The position numbers were made by a program, and so were the translations under genes. The notes under the pieces were generated by a model. That model was not told the origin of the DNA. It made no database searches and saw nothing but the letters and a program-made list of their open reading frames with translations. A DNA stretch of 13,131 nt from Candidatus Hydrogenedentota bacterium (GTDB taxonomy: Bacteria > Hydrogenedentota > Hydrogenedentia > Hydrogenedentales > SLHB01). Below, piece by piece: positions 6,609 to 13,131 of the stretch (the first letter of the stretch is position 1; every line of letters starts with the position of its first letter). The stretch lies in NCBI GenBank assembly GCA_007136375.1, contig SLHB01000335.1:1-13131 (forward strand), written 5' to 3'.

Positions 6609-6681
6609 TCCCGTAAAGCTGCCGGCCGCGTCAAGCGGGCCGAGCGGTCAGCCGAAAACACAGCAGGGAGCCCTCCGGCCC

Positions 6682-7134
6682 ATGTATTGTCCAGTTTGTA
6701 AGGAAGAGCCCCTTATCGGCCTCGAACATGACGAGATCGAGGTGGATTACTGCGTCCAATGCCACGGCGTGTGGCTCGACGCCTCCGAGGCGGACCTGAT
6801 CTTCGGCGATCATGACGTGTGCATGACGTTCATGACCAGCGGCCACAAGCCCGCGCCGGGCCAGGGCCGCCAGTTGGACTGCCCCATTTGCGGCAAGCCC
6901 ATGGAGCGCGACGCCGCTGGCGAGGACAATCCCGTTATATACGACCGCTGCAAGACCGGCGACGGGCTGTGGTTCGACGAGGGCGAGCTGGCCCGGGTGT
7001 TGCGCGAAGGCCACCGGCTGGAGCAGGGAGACAAGGTCGAGGCCTTCCTCCGAGGCCTGTTCGGCGATCCCAGCACTGGCGGCGCCGCTTCGGCCAACGA
7101 ACCCGCGGAAGGAAGAGAAGGCGGCAACGCCTAG
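6682..7134 (+). CDS. zf-TFIIB domain protein with two zinc-ribbon halves
   Basis: The product is 150 aa. ATG at 6682 opens directly on the first zinc knuckle; the frame is open to 6451 but the upstream part is non-conserved and contains the promoter. Ribbon 1 has C3-x2-C6 and C24-x2-C27 followed by HGVWLD, the TFIIB-type zinc-finger signature (PF13453). Ribbon 2 has C67-x2-C70 and C90 followed by KTGDGLWFDEGEL, where the expected fourth Cys is G93, so its zinc site is incomplete or uses D94 or another ligand. The tail from about 128 is Gly/Ala/Glu-rich and probably disordered. Members of this family are uncharacterised and often sit near membrane-quality-control genes. It is 15 nt upstream of lemA, so cotranscription is very likely. 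Confidence 0.85.
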   Translation: MYCPVCKEEPLIGLEHDEIEVDYCVQCHGVWLDASEADLIFGDHDVCMTFMTSGHKPAPGQGRQLDCPICGKPMERDAAGEDNPVIYDRCKTGDGLWFDEGELARVLREGHRLEQGDKVEAFLRGLFGDPSTGGAASANEPAEGREGGNA

Positions 7135-7149
7135 GAAAGGAAAGGCCAC

Positions 7150-7704
7150 ATGATCCCAGTTATTGTGCTGTTAGTTGTTGCGGGCTTACTCGTCGTGTTC
7201 ATCATTTCGATGTACAACCGCCTCGTGCAAGCCCGGAACCAAGTGAAGAACGCGTGGTCCCAGATCGACGTGCAACTGAAGCGGCGCCACGACCTGATCC
7301 CGAATCTCATCGAGACCGTCAAGGGCTATATGACCCACGAGCGGGAGCTCCTGGAGAACATCACCAAGGCGCGGAGCCGGGCGATGCAGGCGGAGTCCGT
7401 GGGCGAACGGAGCCAGGCGGAGAGCGAGCTGTCCGGCGCCATGGGCCAGTTCTACGTCGTGGTGGAGAACTACCCGGATCTGAAGGCGAACGAGAACTTC
7501 TTGTCCCTCCAGGAAGAACTGACCTCGACGGAAAACCGGATCGGCTTCGCCCGTCAGTACTACAACGACGAGGTCATGAAGTACAACAACCGCATTCAGA
7601 TGTTTCCGAGCAACGTTATCGCGGGCATGTTCAACTTCAAGCAGGAAGACTTCTTCGAGATCGAGGATCCCGGGGAGCGCGAGGTCCCGAAGGTGGCCTT
7701 CTGA
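7150..7704 (+). CDS. lemA: LemA family membrane protein
   Basis: The product is 184 aa, the normal LemA length. The ATG follows GGAAAGGAAAGG at a good distance. Residues 2-22 form one N-terminal transmembrane segment. The conserved LemA core follows: MYNRLVQARNQVKNAWSQID, then QLKRRHDLIPNLIETVKGY, YPDLKANENFLSLQEEL and ENRIGFARQYYNDEV, ending with NNRIQMFPSNVIAG. The rest is a long alpha-helical bundle predicted outside or at the membrane. LemA function is not settled; in many bacteria it is encoded next to HtpX-like M48 proteases, as here, which suggests a shared envelope-quality role. A strong hairpin follows the stop codon. Confidence 0.93.
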   Translation: MIPVIVLLVVAGLLVVFIISMYNRLVQARNQVKNAWSQIDVQLKRRHDLIPNLIETVKGYMTHERELLENITKARSRAMQAESVGERSQAESELSGAMGQFYVVVENYPDLKANENFLSLQEELTSTENRIGFARQYYNDEVMKYNNRIQMFPSNVIAGMFNFKQEDFFEIEDPGEREVPKVAF

Positions 7705-7726
7705 GACGAGCCATTGTCACGGCGAT

Positions 7727-7775
7727 CCCCCCGCGTCCGGCCGGGAGCAAGGCCGGCGCGGGGGGCCGCCTTTTA
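7727..7775 (+). terminator. Strong hairpin after lemA, possible attenuator
   Basis: Left arm 7727-7742 (CCCCCCGCG-T-CCGGCC) pairs with right arm 7751-7765 (GGCCGG-CGCGGGGGG): 15 GC pairs with one bulged T at 7736 and an 8-nt loop. CCGCC then TTTT (7771-7774) follow. The T run is short and offset by 5 nt, so termination is probably partial. That would set a higher lemA than protease mRNA level. Confidence 0.5.
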
Positions 7776-7824
7776 CGCCGCGGCCGATTCAGCGCGCCCC
7801 TAAGGCCGTCTGCCGCGCCGCCGC

Positions 7825-7855
7825 GCGAGAAACGAGGCGAAAACGGGCGAGAAAC
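7825..7855 (+). repeat. Three short direct repeats at near-helical spacing
   Basis: GCGAGAAAC (7825-7833), GCGAAAAC (7837-7844) and GCGAGAAAC (7847-7855) recur every 10-12 nt in the leader of the M48 gene, 29 nt before its ATG. The spacing matches one DNA turn per repeat, so a repeated protein site is possible. Chance in purine-rich leader DNA is the alternative. Confidence 0.4.
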
Positions 7856-7883
7856 CGCCTACTTTCGGGAAGACTACTAAGGT

Positions 7884-9215
7884 ATGTGGGAACAAATCCG
7901 GTCGAATCAACGAAAATCAATGTTCTTGGTGTTCCTCATGGCCCTGCTCCTCGTCACGCTGGGCTACGTGGTGGGCGAGGCCATGGGCAGGGGCGGCGGC
8001 TATGTCGGCCTGCTGATAGCGGTGGCCATTTGGACGATCCTCGGTCTCGTGGCGTACTTCCAAGGCCACCAGGTGGCCCTGCGCTCGGCCGGCGCGAAGA
8101 AGATCCAGAAGGAAGACCATCCCCGGCTGTACAATATTGTCGAAGAGATGACGATCGCCTCGGGTCTTGGCAAGATTCCGGAGGTGTACGTCATTGACTC
8201 GCCCGCGCTCAACGCCTTCGCGGCGGGGCGCAACCCGGACAACGCCGTCGTCGCGGTGACGGCCGGTTTGCTGCGCCGCCTCAACCGGGACCAGCTCCAG
8301 GGCGTCATCGCCCACGAAATCGCCCACATCAAGAACCGGGACATTCTTTTCATGACCCTCATGGGCGTCATGGCCGGAGCCATTGTCATCTTCTGCGAGA
8401 CCATGCTCCGCGTCTTTTTCTACAGCAGCGCCGGGCGCATGTCTTCCGGGCCACCCCGGGGCGGCGGCGGAGGCGGACGGGGCGGCGGGCACCCCATCAT
8501 GATGATCGCCGCCGTCGTGCTCATCATCCTCGCGCCCATCCTCTCCCGCCTGCTCTACCTGGCCTCGTCGCGCAAGCGCGAATACCTCGCCGATGCGACG
8601 GCCGCTGTCTACACACGCTACCCCGAGGGCCTGGCCAGCGCGCTGGAGGCCATCAAGCGGGATGTCCAGCCCATGAACCAGGTGAACAGCGCCGTCGCTC
8701 CCATGTTCATCAAGAATCCCCTGCAGAAAGTGTCGGCCCGGGGCCTGTTCAGCACGCATCCGCCCCTTGACGACCGGATCGGCATCCTCCGGAGCATGGG
8801 CGGCGCCGCGTCCTTCAACGCCTATCAGGAAGCGTGGAAGAAGGTTGGCGGCAAACGCGCCGGCGCTCTTCCTGCGTCGGCCCTTGCGGGCGACCAAGAC
8901 GCGGGCGTCCGTGAAGCCTCGCCCCTCGCTCAGGACAAGGCGGAGGCGCGCCACCAATCCCGGGAAGCCGGGGATGCGCTGCGAAAGGCGAACAACTTCC
9001 TCTTCCTTGCTTGCGTCTGTGGCCTGCGCGTAAAAATCCCGCCCGATTTCAAGAAGAAGGAAATCGAATGCCCCCGCTGCCACCGCAACGTGGCCGTGCC
9101 CCTGGCCCAGATGGCCGCCGCGGGCGTGGTGGCGGACGCCGTTAGCGGGAAGAAAGGCGGCGGCTTGATCCAGCAGGCGAAGGAACGAGGCAAGAAGGGG
9201 AAAAAAGACCGCTGA
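7884..9215 (+). CDS. HtpX-like M48 family membrane zinc metalloprotease with C-terminal zinc ribbon
   Basis: The product is 443 aa. MWEQIRSNQRKS is the usual beginning of this HtpX branch, which fixes ATG 7884; AAGG stands very close upstream. Transmembrane segments are at about 13-32, 39-58, 155-178 and 205-226. The catalytic HEIAH is at 144-148 (H144, E145, H148) and the third ligand is E233 in KREYLAD, so the M48 site is complete. A Gly-rich linker (about 193-202) separates the membrane segments. HtpX proper ends near 290-300 residues. Here a charged, Ala-rich stretch leads to a second zinc-binding motif, C377-x-C379 with C396-x2-C399, and a very basic end (KERGKKGKKDR). It should degrade damaged membrane proteins. 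It is cotranscribed with lemA through a hairpin. Confidence 0.9.
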   Translation: MWEQIRSNQRKSMFLVFLMALLLVTLGYVVGEAMGRGGGYVGLLIAVAIWTILGLVAYFQGHQVALRSAGAKKIQKEDHPRLYNIVEEMTIASGLGKIPEVYVIDSPALNAFAAGRNPDNAVVAVTAGLLRRLNRDQLQGVIAHEIAHIKNRDILFMTLMGVMAGAIVIFCETMLRVFFYSSAGRMSSGPPRGGGGGGRGGGHPIMMIAAVVLIILAPILSRLLYLASSRKREYLADATAAVYTRYPEGLASALEAIKRDVQPMNQVNSAVAPMFIKNPLQKVSARGLFSTHPPLDDRIGILRSMGGAASFNAYQEAWKKVGGKRAGALPASALAGDQDAGVREASPLAQDKAEARHQSREAGDALRKANNFLFLACVCGLRVKIPPDFKKKEIECPRCHRNVAVPLAQMAAAGVVADAVSGKKGGGLIQQAKERGKKGKKDR

Positions 9216-9279
9216 CATCCGTGGGATCCGAGCCGGTTTGCGGCCGTTCCAACGGAATTCCCCGGCGTCCGCGCGGCAC

Positions 9280-10317
9280 TCAGGTCTGCCAGTCGGTGAA
9301 GCGGCGGCGCACGAGGAGGTAGATAAAGAAGGGCCCACCAATGAGGGTCGTGATGATGCCGATGGGCGTTTCGCCGGGAAGGACGCGGCGCGCGACAATG
9401 TCGCACAGGCACAGGAAGGCGCCGCCGGCGAGGAGGCTCAGGGGCATGAGTAGGCGGTGCCTGGAGCCGACGACGCCGCGGACGGCGTGGGGCACGATGA
9501 GGCCCACGAAGCCGATGGGCCCGACCTTGGCCACGATGATGGCCGTCATGAGCGATCCCGTGAAGAACGTGACAATCTGAAGCTGGCGCACGTTGACGCC
9601 ACGGCCCGCGGCGAGCTCCTCACCGAAACCGAGCTGGTCGAACTTCGGGCTTTGCAGCAGAAGCAGAATCGAGCACGGAATCACTCCCGCTAGCAACCCC
9701 GCCACCGGGCCGAAGCCAAGCACGTCCACCCCGCCCATGAGCCAGCGGTCCATGACCACGAGACGTTCGGGATCGGCAAGATAGCGCATGAACAAAATGC
9801 CAGAATTCGCGATCATGCCCATGGTCACGCCGGCGAGCAAGAGTACGGTCGGGGCCATCCGCGCCTTGCCAATGGCGAGGAGGTAGATCACCGTAACGTT
9901 CGCGGCGGCGAATAGGAAGGCCGCCAATTCCACCGTGGGCAGCCCGAAGATCCAGAATGGATAGCCGTAGCCGTAGATGAGAACCGTCGCCGCCCACGCG
10001 CCAAGGGAGGCCCAGCTCGCCACGCCGAGGGTGTAGGGCGTGGCCAGAGGATTGCGCAGCAAGGCTTGGAAGGAGCAGCCCGCCAGGGCGAGGCCCGCGC
10101 CCGCGATGAGCGCGGCCAGCGTGCGGGGCAGGCGTTGCTGGACGAGGATGCTGAGGTCCGGCGAATCCGCAAGGCTCAGCCCAGCCCGCCAGTCCGTCCA
10201 CGCCTGGGCCAGGCTCACATGCTCCGCGCCCAGGAGCAGGCTCGCCGCCGCAAGGACACCGTACACGGCCACCACGCCCGGGAGCACCGTTAGCCATGGC
10301 GCGCGTGGGGTTTTCAC
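9280..10317 (-). CDS. FecCD-family ABC transporter permease (cobalamin/siderophore/haem type)
   Basis: The product is 345 aa from a GTG at 10317 that overlaps the ATPase stop (GTGA), so translation is probably coupled. The open frame continues upstream inside the ATPase gene but that part is not protein-like. FecCD hallmarks are RLPRTLAALIAGAGLALAG, FQALLRNPLATPYTLGV, GPIGFVGLIVPHAVRGVVG, LCDIVARRVL and PIGIITTLIGGPFFIYLL, spread over about ten membrane helices. Only one permease gene is present, so a homodimer as in BtuC2 or HmuU2 is expected. It is the last gene of the operon and converges with the M48 gene 64 nt away. Confidence 0.92.
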   Translation of the reverse strand: MKTPRAPWLTVLPGVVAVYGVLAAASLLLGAEHVSLAQAWTDWRAGLSLADSPDLSILVQQRLPRTLAALIAGAGLALAGCSFQALLRNPLATPYTLGVASWASLGAWAATVLIYGYGYPFWIFGLPTVELAAFLFAAANVTVIYLLAIGKARMAPTVLLLAGVTMGMIANSGILFMRYLADPERLVVMDRWLMGGVDVLGFGPVAGLLAGVIPCSILLLLQSPKFDQLGFGEELAAGRGVNVRQLQIVTFFTGSLMTAIIVAKVGPIGFVGLIVPHAVRGVVGSRHRLLMPLSLLAGGAFLCLCDIVARRVLPGETPIGIITTLIGGPFFIYLLVRRRFTDWQT

Positions 10318-11111
10318 GGCGCGTGCTCCACGGCCTCGGCCGTGACAAGGGGCGTGCCGGTGATGGGATTCACGCTCACCCGGATGGACGCGGCGTAGGC
10401 CTGGGACAACAGGGGCTCCGTCAAGACGTCGGCGGGCGTTCCCGCCGCCGCGAGTCCTTCCTCCCCCGACAGGAGCAGCAGCCCCGTGCAGAAGCGGGCC
10501 GCTAGATTGAGGTCGTGGGTGACGACCGCCACGCTGTACCCTTCCCCCGCAAGGCGCTGCAACAACGTGAACACCTCGATCTGGTGATGGATGTCCAAGG
10601 ACGAGGTAGGCTCGTCCAGCAGGAGGAAGGCCGGCTCTTGCGCCAGGATGCTCGCGATGAGCACGCGCTGGCGCTCGCCTCCGGACAGGGTCATAAAGTC
10701 CCGGTCCCGCAGGCCGGCGGCGCCTGTCTCGCGGAGGCAGCGCTCCGCCACTTCGAGGTCCCGCCGGCGCAAGCCGCCCATGGCGCCTGCATGGGGATAG
10801 CGGCCAAGGCATACGACTTCGAAGGCGTTGAGGGCGAATGCGGGGTCCACGGATTGAGGCAAGAAGGCGAGGCGGCGGGAGCGCGCGAGCGGGCTGTATG
10901 CGCCGATGGGCCGGCCGTCCAGCGTCACCCGGCCCTCGCGGGGCTTCAGTAAGCCGGACAGCACCCGAAGCAGGGTGGACTTCCCGCTGCCGTTCGGGCC
11001 GACGATGCCCATCAGGTCGCCGCCGCGCAACGACGTCGACACGCCGCTAAAAACGGTCTGACCGGGCTCATAGCCGAAGGCGGCGTCCACGGCTTCGAGA
11101 GCGCCGTTCAT
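10314..11111 (-). CDS. ABC transporter ATP-binding protein (FecE/BtuD/HmuV type)
   Basis: The product is 265 aa. ATG at 11111 overlaps the binding-protein stop by 4 nt (ATGA). All nucleotide-binding motifs are intact: Walker A GPNGSGKST (38-46), Q-loop Q86 in LAFLPQS, signature LSGGERQR (142-149), Walker B FLLLDEPTSSLD (162-173) and switch H199. It drives the FecCD permease by ATP hydrolysis on the cytoplasmic side. The gene order binding protein, ATPase, permease differs from the common order in which the ATPase is last. Which ligand is imported cannot be told from this subunit. Confidence 0.92.
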   Translation of the reverse strand: MNGALEAVDAAFGYEPGQTVFSGVSTSLRGGDLMGIVGPNGSGKSTLLRVLSGLLKPREGRVTLDGRPIGAYSPLARSRRLAFLPQSVDPAFALNAFEVVCLGRYPHAGAMGGLRRRDLEVAERCLRETGAAGLRDRDFMTLSGGERQRVLIASILAQEPAFLLLDEPTSSLDIHHQIEVFTLLQRLAGEGYSVAVVTHDLNLAARFCTGLLLLSGEEGLAAAGTPADVLTEPLLSQAYAASIRVSVNPITGTPLVTAEAVEHAP

Positions 11112-12040
11112 GGCCCTTCGGGAATCTCCGCGCCGGGATGGAGCAGCCCCGCCAGCAGCCGGGCCGTATCCGCGATGCGGGGTCCGGGCGACAGGATAAA
11201 GGCGTCCTTCACCAGGTAGATGCGTCCGTCGCGGACGGCGGGCACGGAAGCCAGCTCGTTCCAGTCGGCCTTGTAGCGGGCTTCCTCTTCTTCCCGGAGG
11301 CCTTCGGCGGGCTGGTATTCCACAATGACCTCTGGCGCGCGCCGGACCACCGTTTCTTTGGACGCGTCGAGATAGGGCTGGGACGCGTCGGCGTAGATGC
11401 TTTCGCCGCCGGCGACAGCGATAAGCTCGGTGACGAAGCTTGGCCCGCCCAGGGTATATAAGGTATGGAGGCTGTGCTCGGTGCGGCTGTTGATGAAGAG
11501 GACGCGGGGACGGGAGCGGCCCTCCACGGCTTGCCGCACGGCGTCCAACTCGGCCTCGATGTCCGCGATGAGGGCCTCCGCCTCTTCTTCCGCGTCCACG
11601 GCCTTTCCGATCACGCGAAGGCCTTCGTAGATGGCTGCGATGCCCCCGCGCTCTCCGGCGCCAACGGCGGCGGGCACGCTGACGACCTCGATGTTGTTGC
11701 GCCGGGCCAACTCCGCCACCTTCTCGTGGCGCCCTTGCAGGAGAATGGCCCGGGGGGCGAGCCGGGTGATCCGCTCCAAGTCGGGATCAATGTACCCGCC
11801 CACGCTCGGCAAATCCTGAACCTCAGGCGGATCCGCGCAGAAGGACGTCACGCCCACGACCTCATCGCCGCGGCCGAGGGCGAAGACGGTGGCGGTGATG
11901 TTGGGCGCCATGGTGATGACGCCCGAGCGTTCCGTGGGAGCGCGCGGCTCGCCGCAACCCGCCAGGGGCAGGCACAAGGCTAGGGCGGCCAGGGCGGCGC
12001 CCCAGCCGGCGGCGCGTTGGCGTCGTCGCTGGCGTGTCAT
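11108..12040 (-). CDS. FecB/BtuF-type substrate-binding lipoprotein
   Basis: The product is 310 aa. The signal peptide has a very basic start (TRQRRRQR), a hydrophobic core at about 11-25 and the lipobox L26-A-G-C29, so it should be a lipoprotein on the periplasmic side. The binding domain begins VITMAPNITATVFALGRGDEVVGVTSFC and continues with LPSVGGYIDPDLERITRLAPRAIL, a pattern typical of the cobalamin (BtuF) and haem/iron-chelate binding proteins. The end (VRDGRIYLVKDAFILSPGPRIAD) is also typical. There is no clear ribosome site, but the ATG is 10 nt after the PIG-L stop, which fits translational coupling. The BtuF-like VGVTSFC region slightly favours cobalamin. No TonB-dependent receptor or B12 riboswitch is visible in the window. 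Confidence 0.88.
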   Translation of the reverse strand: MTRQRRRQRAAGWGAALAALALCLPLAGCGEPRAPTERSGVITMAPNITATVFALGRGDEVVGVTSFCADPPEVQDLPSVGGYIDPDLERITRLAPRAILLQGRHEKVAELARRNNIEVVSVPAAVGAGERGGIAAIYEGLRVIGKAVDAEEEAEALIADIEAELDAVRQAVEGRSRPRVLFINSRTEHSLHTLYTLGGPSFVTELIAVAGGESIYADASQPYLDASKETVVRRAPEVIVEYQPAEGLREEEEARYKADWNELASVPAVRDGRIYLVKDAFILSPGPRIADTARLLAGLLHPGAEIPEGP

Positions 12041-12050
12041 GGGATAGGGG

Positions 12051-12905
12051 CTATACGTACCGGTTCACCCGATCAAGGACGTCTTCCTTGAAACGGTCGA
12101 TGTGCGCGGCAATGAAAGCCGCCGGATCCTGGCTTTCATCGGCGATGATGGGCGTGAGATCCATGGCGAAGACCGCGCCCGTGCTAACGTCCGTCGCGTG
12201 GGATGCGTGATAGGTCGCGTGCGCCTTACGCCGCCCCAGGGTGGCGAGATCGTAGCGCTTGCCGCCGGCGATTTGCGAGTCAAACACGCCGACCAGCGCG
12301 GCCTGGAGGTTCTCGTGGGCCGAGACGTCGAAGGCCACTTTGTCCTCGTCGACCACCCAGTCCAAGTCCCGCCAAACTTCGCAGCCGTACACCTTCTTGG
12401 GTCGCTCTTCCTTCGGCAGGCTACGCAGGGCCTCGATGACCTTGGCCGCGACGCCGATATGAGAGTCGTGCTTGTCCGCCAAGTTGTGAGTGTAGACCAC
12501 CTCGGGCCGCGCCGTCTCGGCGATGAGGGCGAGATCGTGGACAGGGTCCTTGTTGTCCTTGTCCTTGATGGCGCTGCTCGGATAGTCCAACAAGATCTGG
12601 GCGCTGTATCCGCCCACCATGGCCGCCTTCGTCTGTTCCTCGAAGCGGACAGCCCGCATTTCCTCGTCCGTGTAATTCTTGTAGACGCCGTCGCGGGGGG
12701 AACCCGCGCCATTGGTCACCACCACGCCGGTGAACCACCGGTCCGGCTGCTGAAAGCAGGCGAGGATGCCGTCGATGGCCATGATCTCCAGGTCGTCCTG
12801 GTGGGCGCCAATGGCCAGGTGAGTCGTTCGCGCCACGGCCACGGCGGCGTGCCCGCCATCGGGCACGAACACCTGGGCCGTCTTCATCTTATACTGATGC
12901 TCCAT
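12051..12905 (-). CDS. PIG-L/LmbE family deacetylase
   Basis: The product is 284 aa. ATG at 12905 has AAGGA 8 nt upstream; an in-frame ATG at 12887 is less favoured. The PIG-L (PF02585) metal motif is HLAIGAHQDDLEIMA: H35, D37 and D38 match the zinc ligand, general base and second ligand of MshB-type enzymes, but the usual Pro (AHPDD) is Gln. THNLADKHDSHIGVA (139-153) supplies the third ligand, probably H149. Relatives remove acetyl groups from GlcNAc-containing compounds. This branch is uncharacterised and has no signal peptide. It precedes the importer by 10 nt and follows another gene by 42 nt, so all may be one transcript. Family sure; substrate unknown. Confidence 0.87.
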   Translation of the reverse strand: MEHQYKMKTAQVFVPDGGHAAVAVARTTHLAIGAHQDDLEIMAIDGILACFQQPDRWFTGVVVTNGAGSPRDGVYKNYTDEEMRAVRFEEQTKAAMVGGYSAQILLDYPSSAIKDKDNKDPVHDLALIAETARPEVVYTHNLADKHDSHIGVAAKVIEALRSLPKEERPKKVYGCEVWRDLDWVVDEDKVAFDVSAHENLQAALVGVFDSQIAGGKRYDLATLGRRKAHATYHASHATDVSTGAVFAMDLTPIIADESQDPAAFIAAHIDRFKEDVLDRVNRYV

Positions 12906-12929
12906 TGCCAGGTTCCTTGTCGTGGAAGG

Positions 12930-12947
12930 CCGCCGCCGGGGCGGCGG
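12930..12947 (-). terminator. GC hairpin between the right-edge gene and the PIG-L gene
   Basis: CCGCCGC (12930-12936) pairs with GCGGCGG (12941-12947) around a 4-nt loop, directly after the TAA of the upstream gene. No T run follows on the minus strand, so it is more likely an mRNA-processing or partial-termination structure than a full terminator. Confidence 0.35.
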
Positions 12948-13131
12948 TTAAGCGTTTAGCGCGGGCAGGCTGGCCGCGGCGATGCTTTGGCCGACCCGCC
13001 GGCTTTTCTCGTCGGGCAGTTGAATGTTGACTTGCTTGGCCAACTCTGGGAACTCTTTCTCGAAGACGGCCTTCGCGCCATCCAGAATGATCTGGCCGCC
13101 GCTGCCCGAAGTGCAACGCCCCAGAATGAGA
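12948..13131 (-). CDS. Unidentified protein, C-terminal 60 residues only
   Basis: The frame enters from the right edge and ends at TAA (12950-12948). The visible part begins LILGRCTSGSGGQ, then IILDGAKAVFEKEFPEL, then QVNIQLPDEKSRRVGQSIAAASLP. The Ser/Gly-rich turn, amphipathic helix and codon choice look like a real soluble enzyme domain, but I do not recognise the family. The idea of a sugar-metabolism enzyme, given the PIG-L neighbour, would be a guess. It lies 42 nt upstream of the PIG-L gene on the same strand and is probably in its operon. Confidence 0.6.
   Translation of the reverse strand, partial: LILGRCTSGSGGQIILDGAKAVFEKEFPELAKQVNIQLPDEKSRRVGQSIAAASLPALNA

Larger units (their letters stand above)
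6144..6681. other. 538-base divergent intergenic region rich in inverted repeats
   Basis: No convincing gene fits here; the open frames are shadows or upstream extensions without ribosome sites. On the reductase side are a GC stem (6168-6173 with 6190-6195) enclosing the palindrome TCCCGCGGGA (6174-6183), the pair ATGCCGT/ACGGCAT (6200-6206, 6240-6246), and two GAAA(A)TCCCCC copies (6284-6293, 6297-6307). An AT-rich patch at 6296-6340 carries a promoter. The centre (6354-6552) has the strongest inverted repeats, listed separately. The right end has a good promoter for the zinc-finger operon. Confidence 0.6.

Noticed and set aside
6451..6681. Extended start for the zf-TFIIB protein
   Set aside because: This stretch contains the promoter at 6580-6608 and non-conserved sequence; the first zinc knuckle begins at the ATG at 6682.
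9216..9279. Terminator between the convergent M48 and permease genes
   Set aside because: No stem followed by a T run could be found on either strand in these 64 bases.
7917..9398. Minus-strand open frame of 493 codons
   Set aside because: It is the shadow of the M48 protease gene, with no recognisable domain and His/Arg/Gly-rich composition.
10318..10812. N-terminal extension of the permease frame into the ATPase gene
   Set aside because: Non-hydrophobic Pro/Arg/Gly-rich residues, and the GTG at 10317 gives the normal FecCD start and a standard 4-nt overlap.
12041..12060. Cobalamin riboswitch before the BtuF-like gene
   Set aside because: Only 10 nt separate it from the upstream gene; no B12-box-like sequence is visible there. 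A riboswitch could exist beyond the right edge.

Overview
The window is GC-rich bacterial chromosome with dense coding in alternating strand blocks. I see no tRNA, rRNA, CRISPR array, transposase or phage gene. The gene mix includes a corrinoid-era UroD-fold protein, a DUF72 protein, a plant-type ferredoxin-NADP reductase, a TFIIB-zinc-finger/LemA/M48 operon and a PIG-L deacetylase with an AHQDD motif. It suggests a free-living Gram-negative-type bacterium, perhaps from the PVC/Hydrogenedentota-like part of the tree. That placement rests on gene content alone and is weak.

Left block (1-3392). A membrane-anchored redoxin runs off the left edge on the minus strand. It is divergent from a plus-strand set: a UroD-family protein (657-1859), a small doubtful ORF (1908-2096) and an erythromycin-esterase-family hydrolase (2121-3392). 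Candidate promoters for both directions lie in 363-656.

Middle minus block (3431-6143). A ferredoxin-NADP reductase-like flavoprotein is followed by a DUF72 protein and a signal-anchored TPR protein, all read leftwards. The 538-base gap 6144-6681 separates the reductase from a divergent plus-strand operon. It holds candidate promoters for both sides and an unusual density of inverted repeats, including a perfect 13-bp pair 158 nt apart that crosses another 11-bp pair. This is the best candidate in the window for an undescribed element, such as a structured RNA or a complex operator.

Plus operon (6682-9215). It encodes a two-ribbon zf-TFIIB protein, LemA, and an HtpX-like M48 membrane metalloprotease with an extra C-terminal zinc ribbon. 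A strong hairpin between lemA and the protease gene may attenuate transcription of the protease. The three products plausibly form a membrane-protein quality-control module.

Right minus block (9280-13131). A partial unidentified gene enters from the right edge, then a PIG-L/LmbE deacetylase, then a complete FecB/BtuF-type importer: lipoprotein binding protein, ATPase, permease. The importer genes overlap by 4 nt (ATGA and GTGA junctions) and are almost certainly one transcription unit, probably including the deacetylase 10 nt upstream. The imported ligand (cobalamin, haem or a ferric chelate) cannot be fixed from the sequence.
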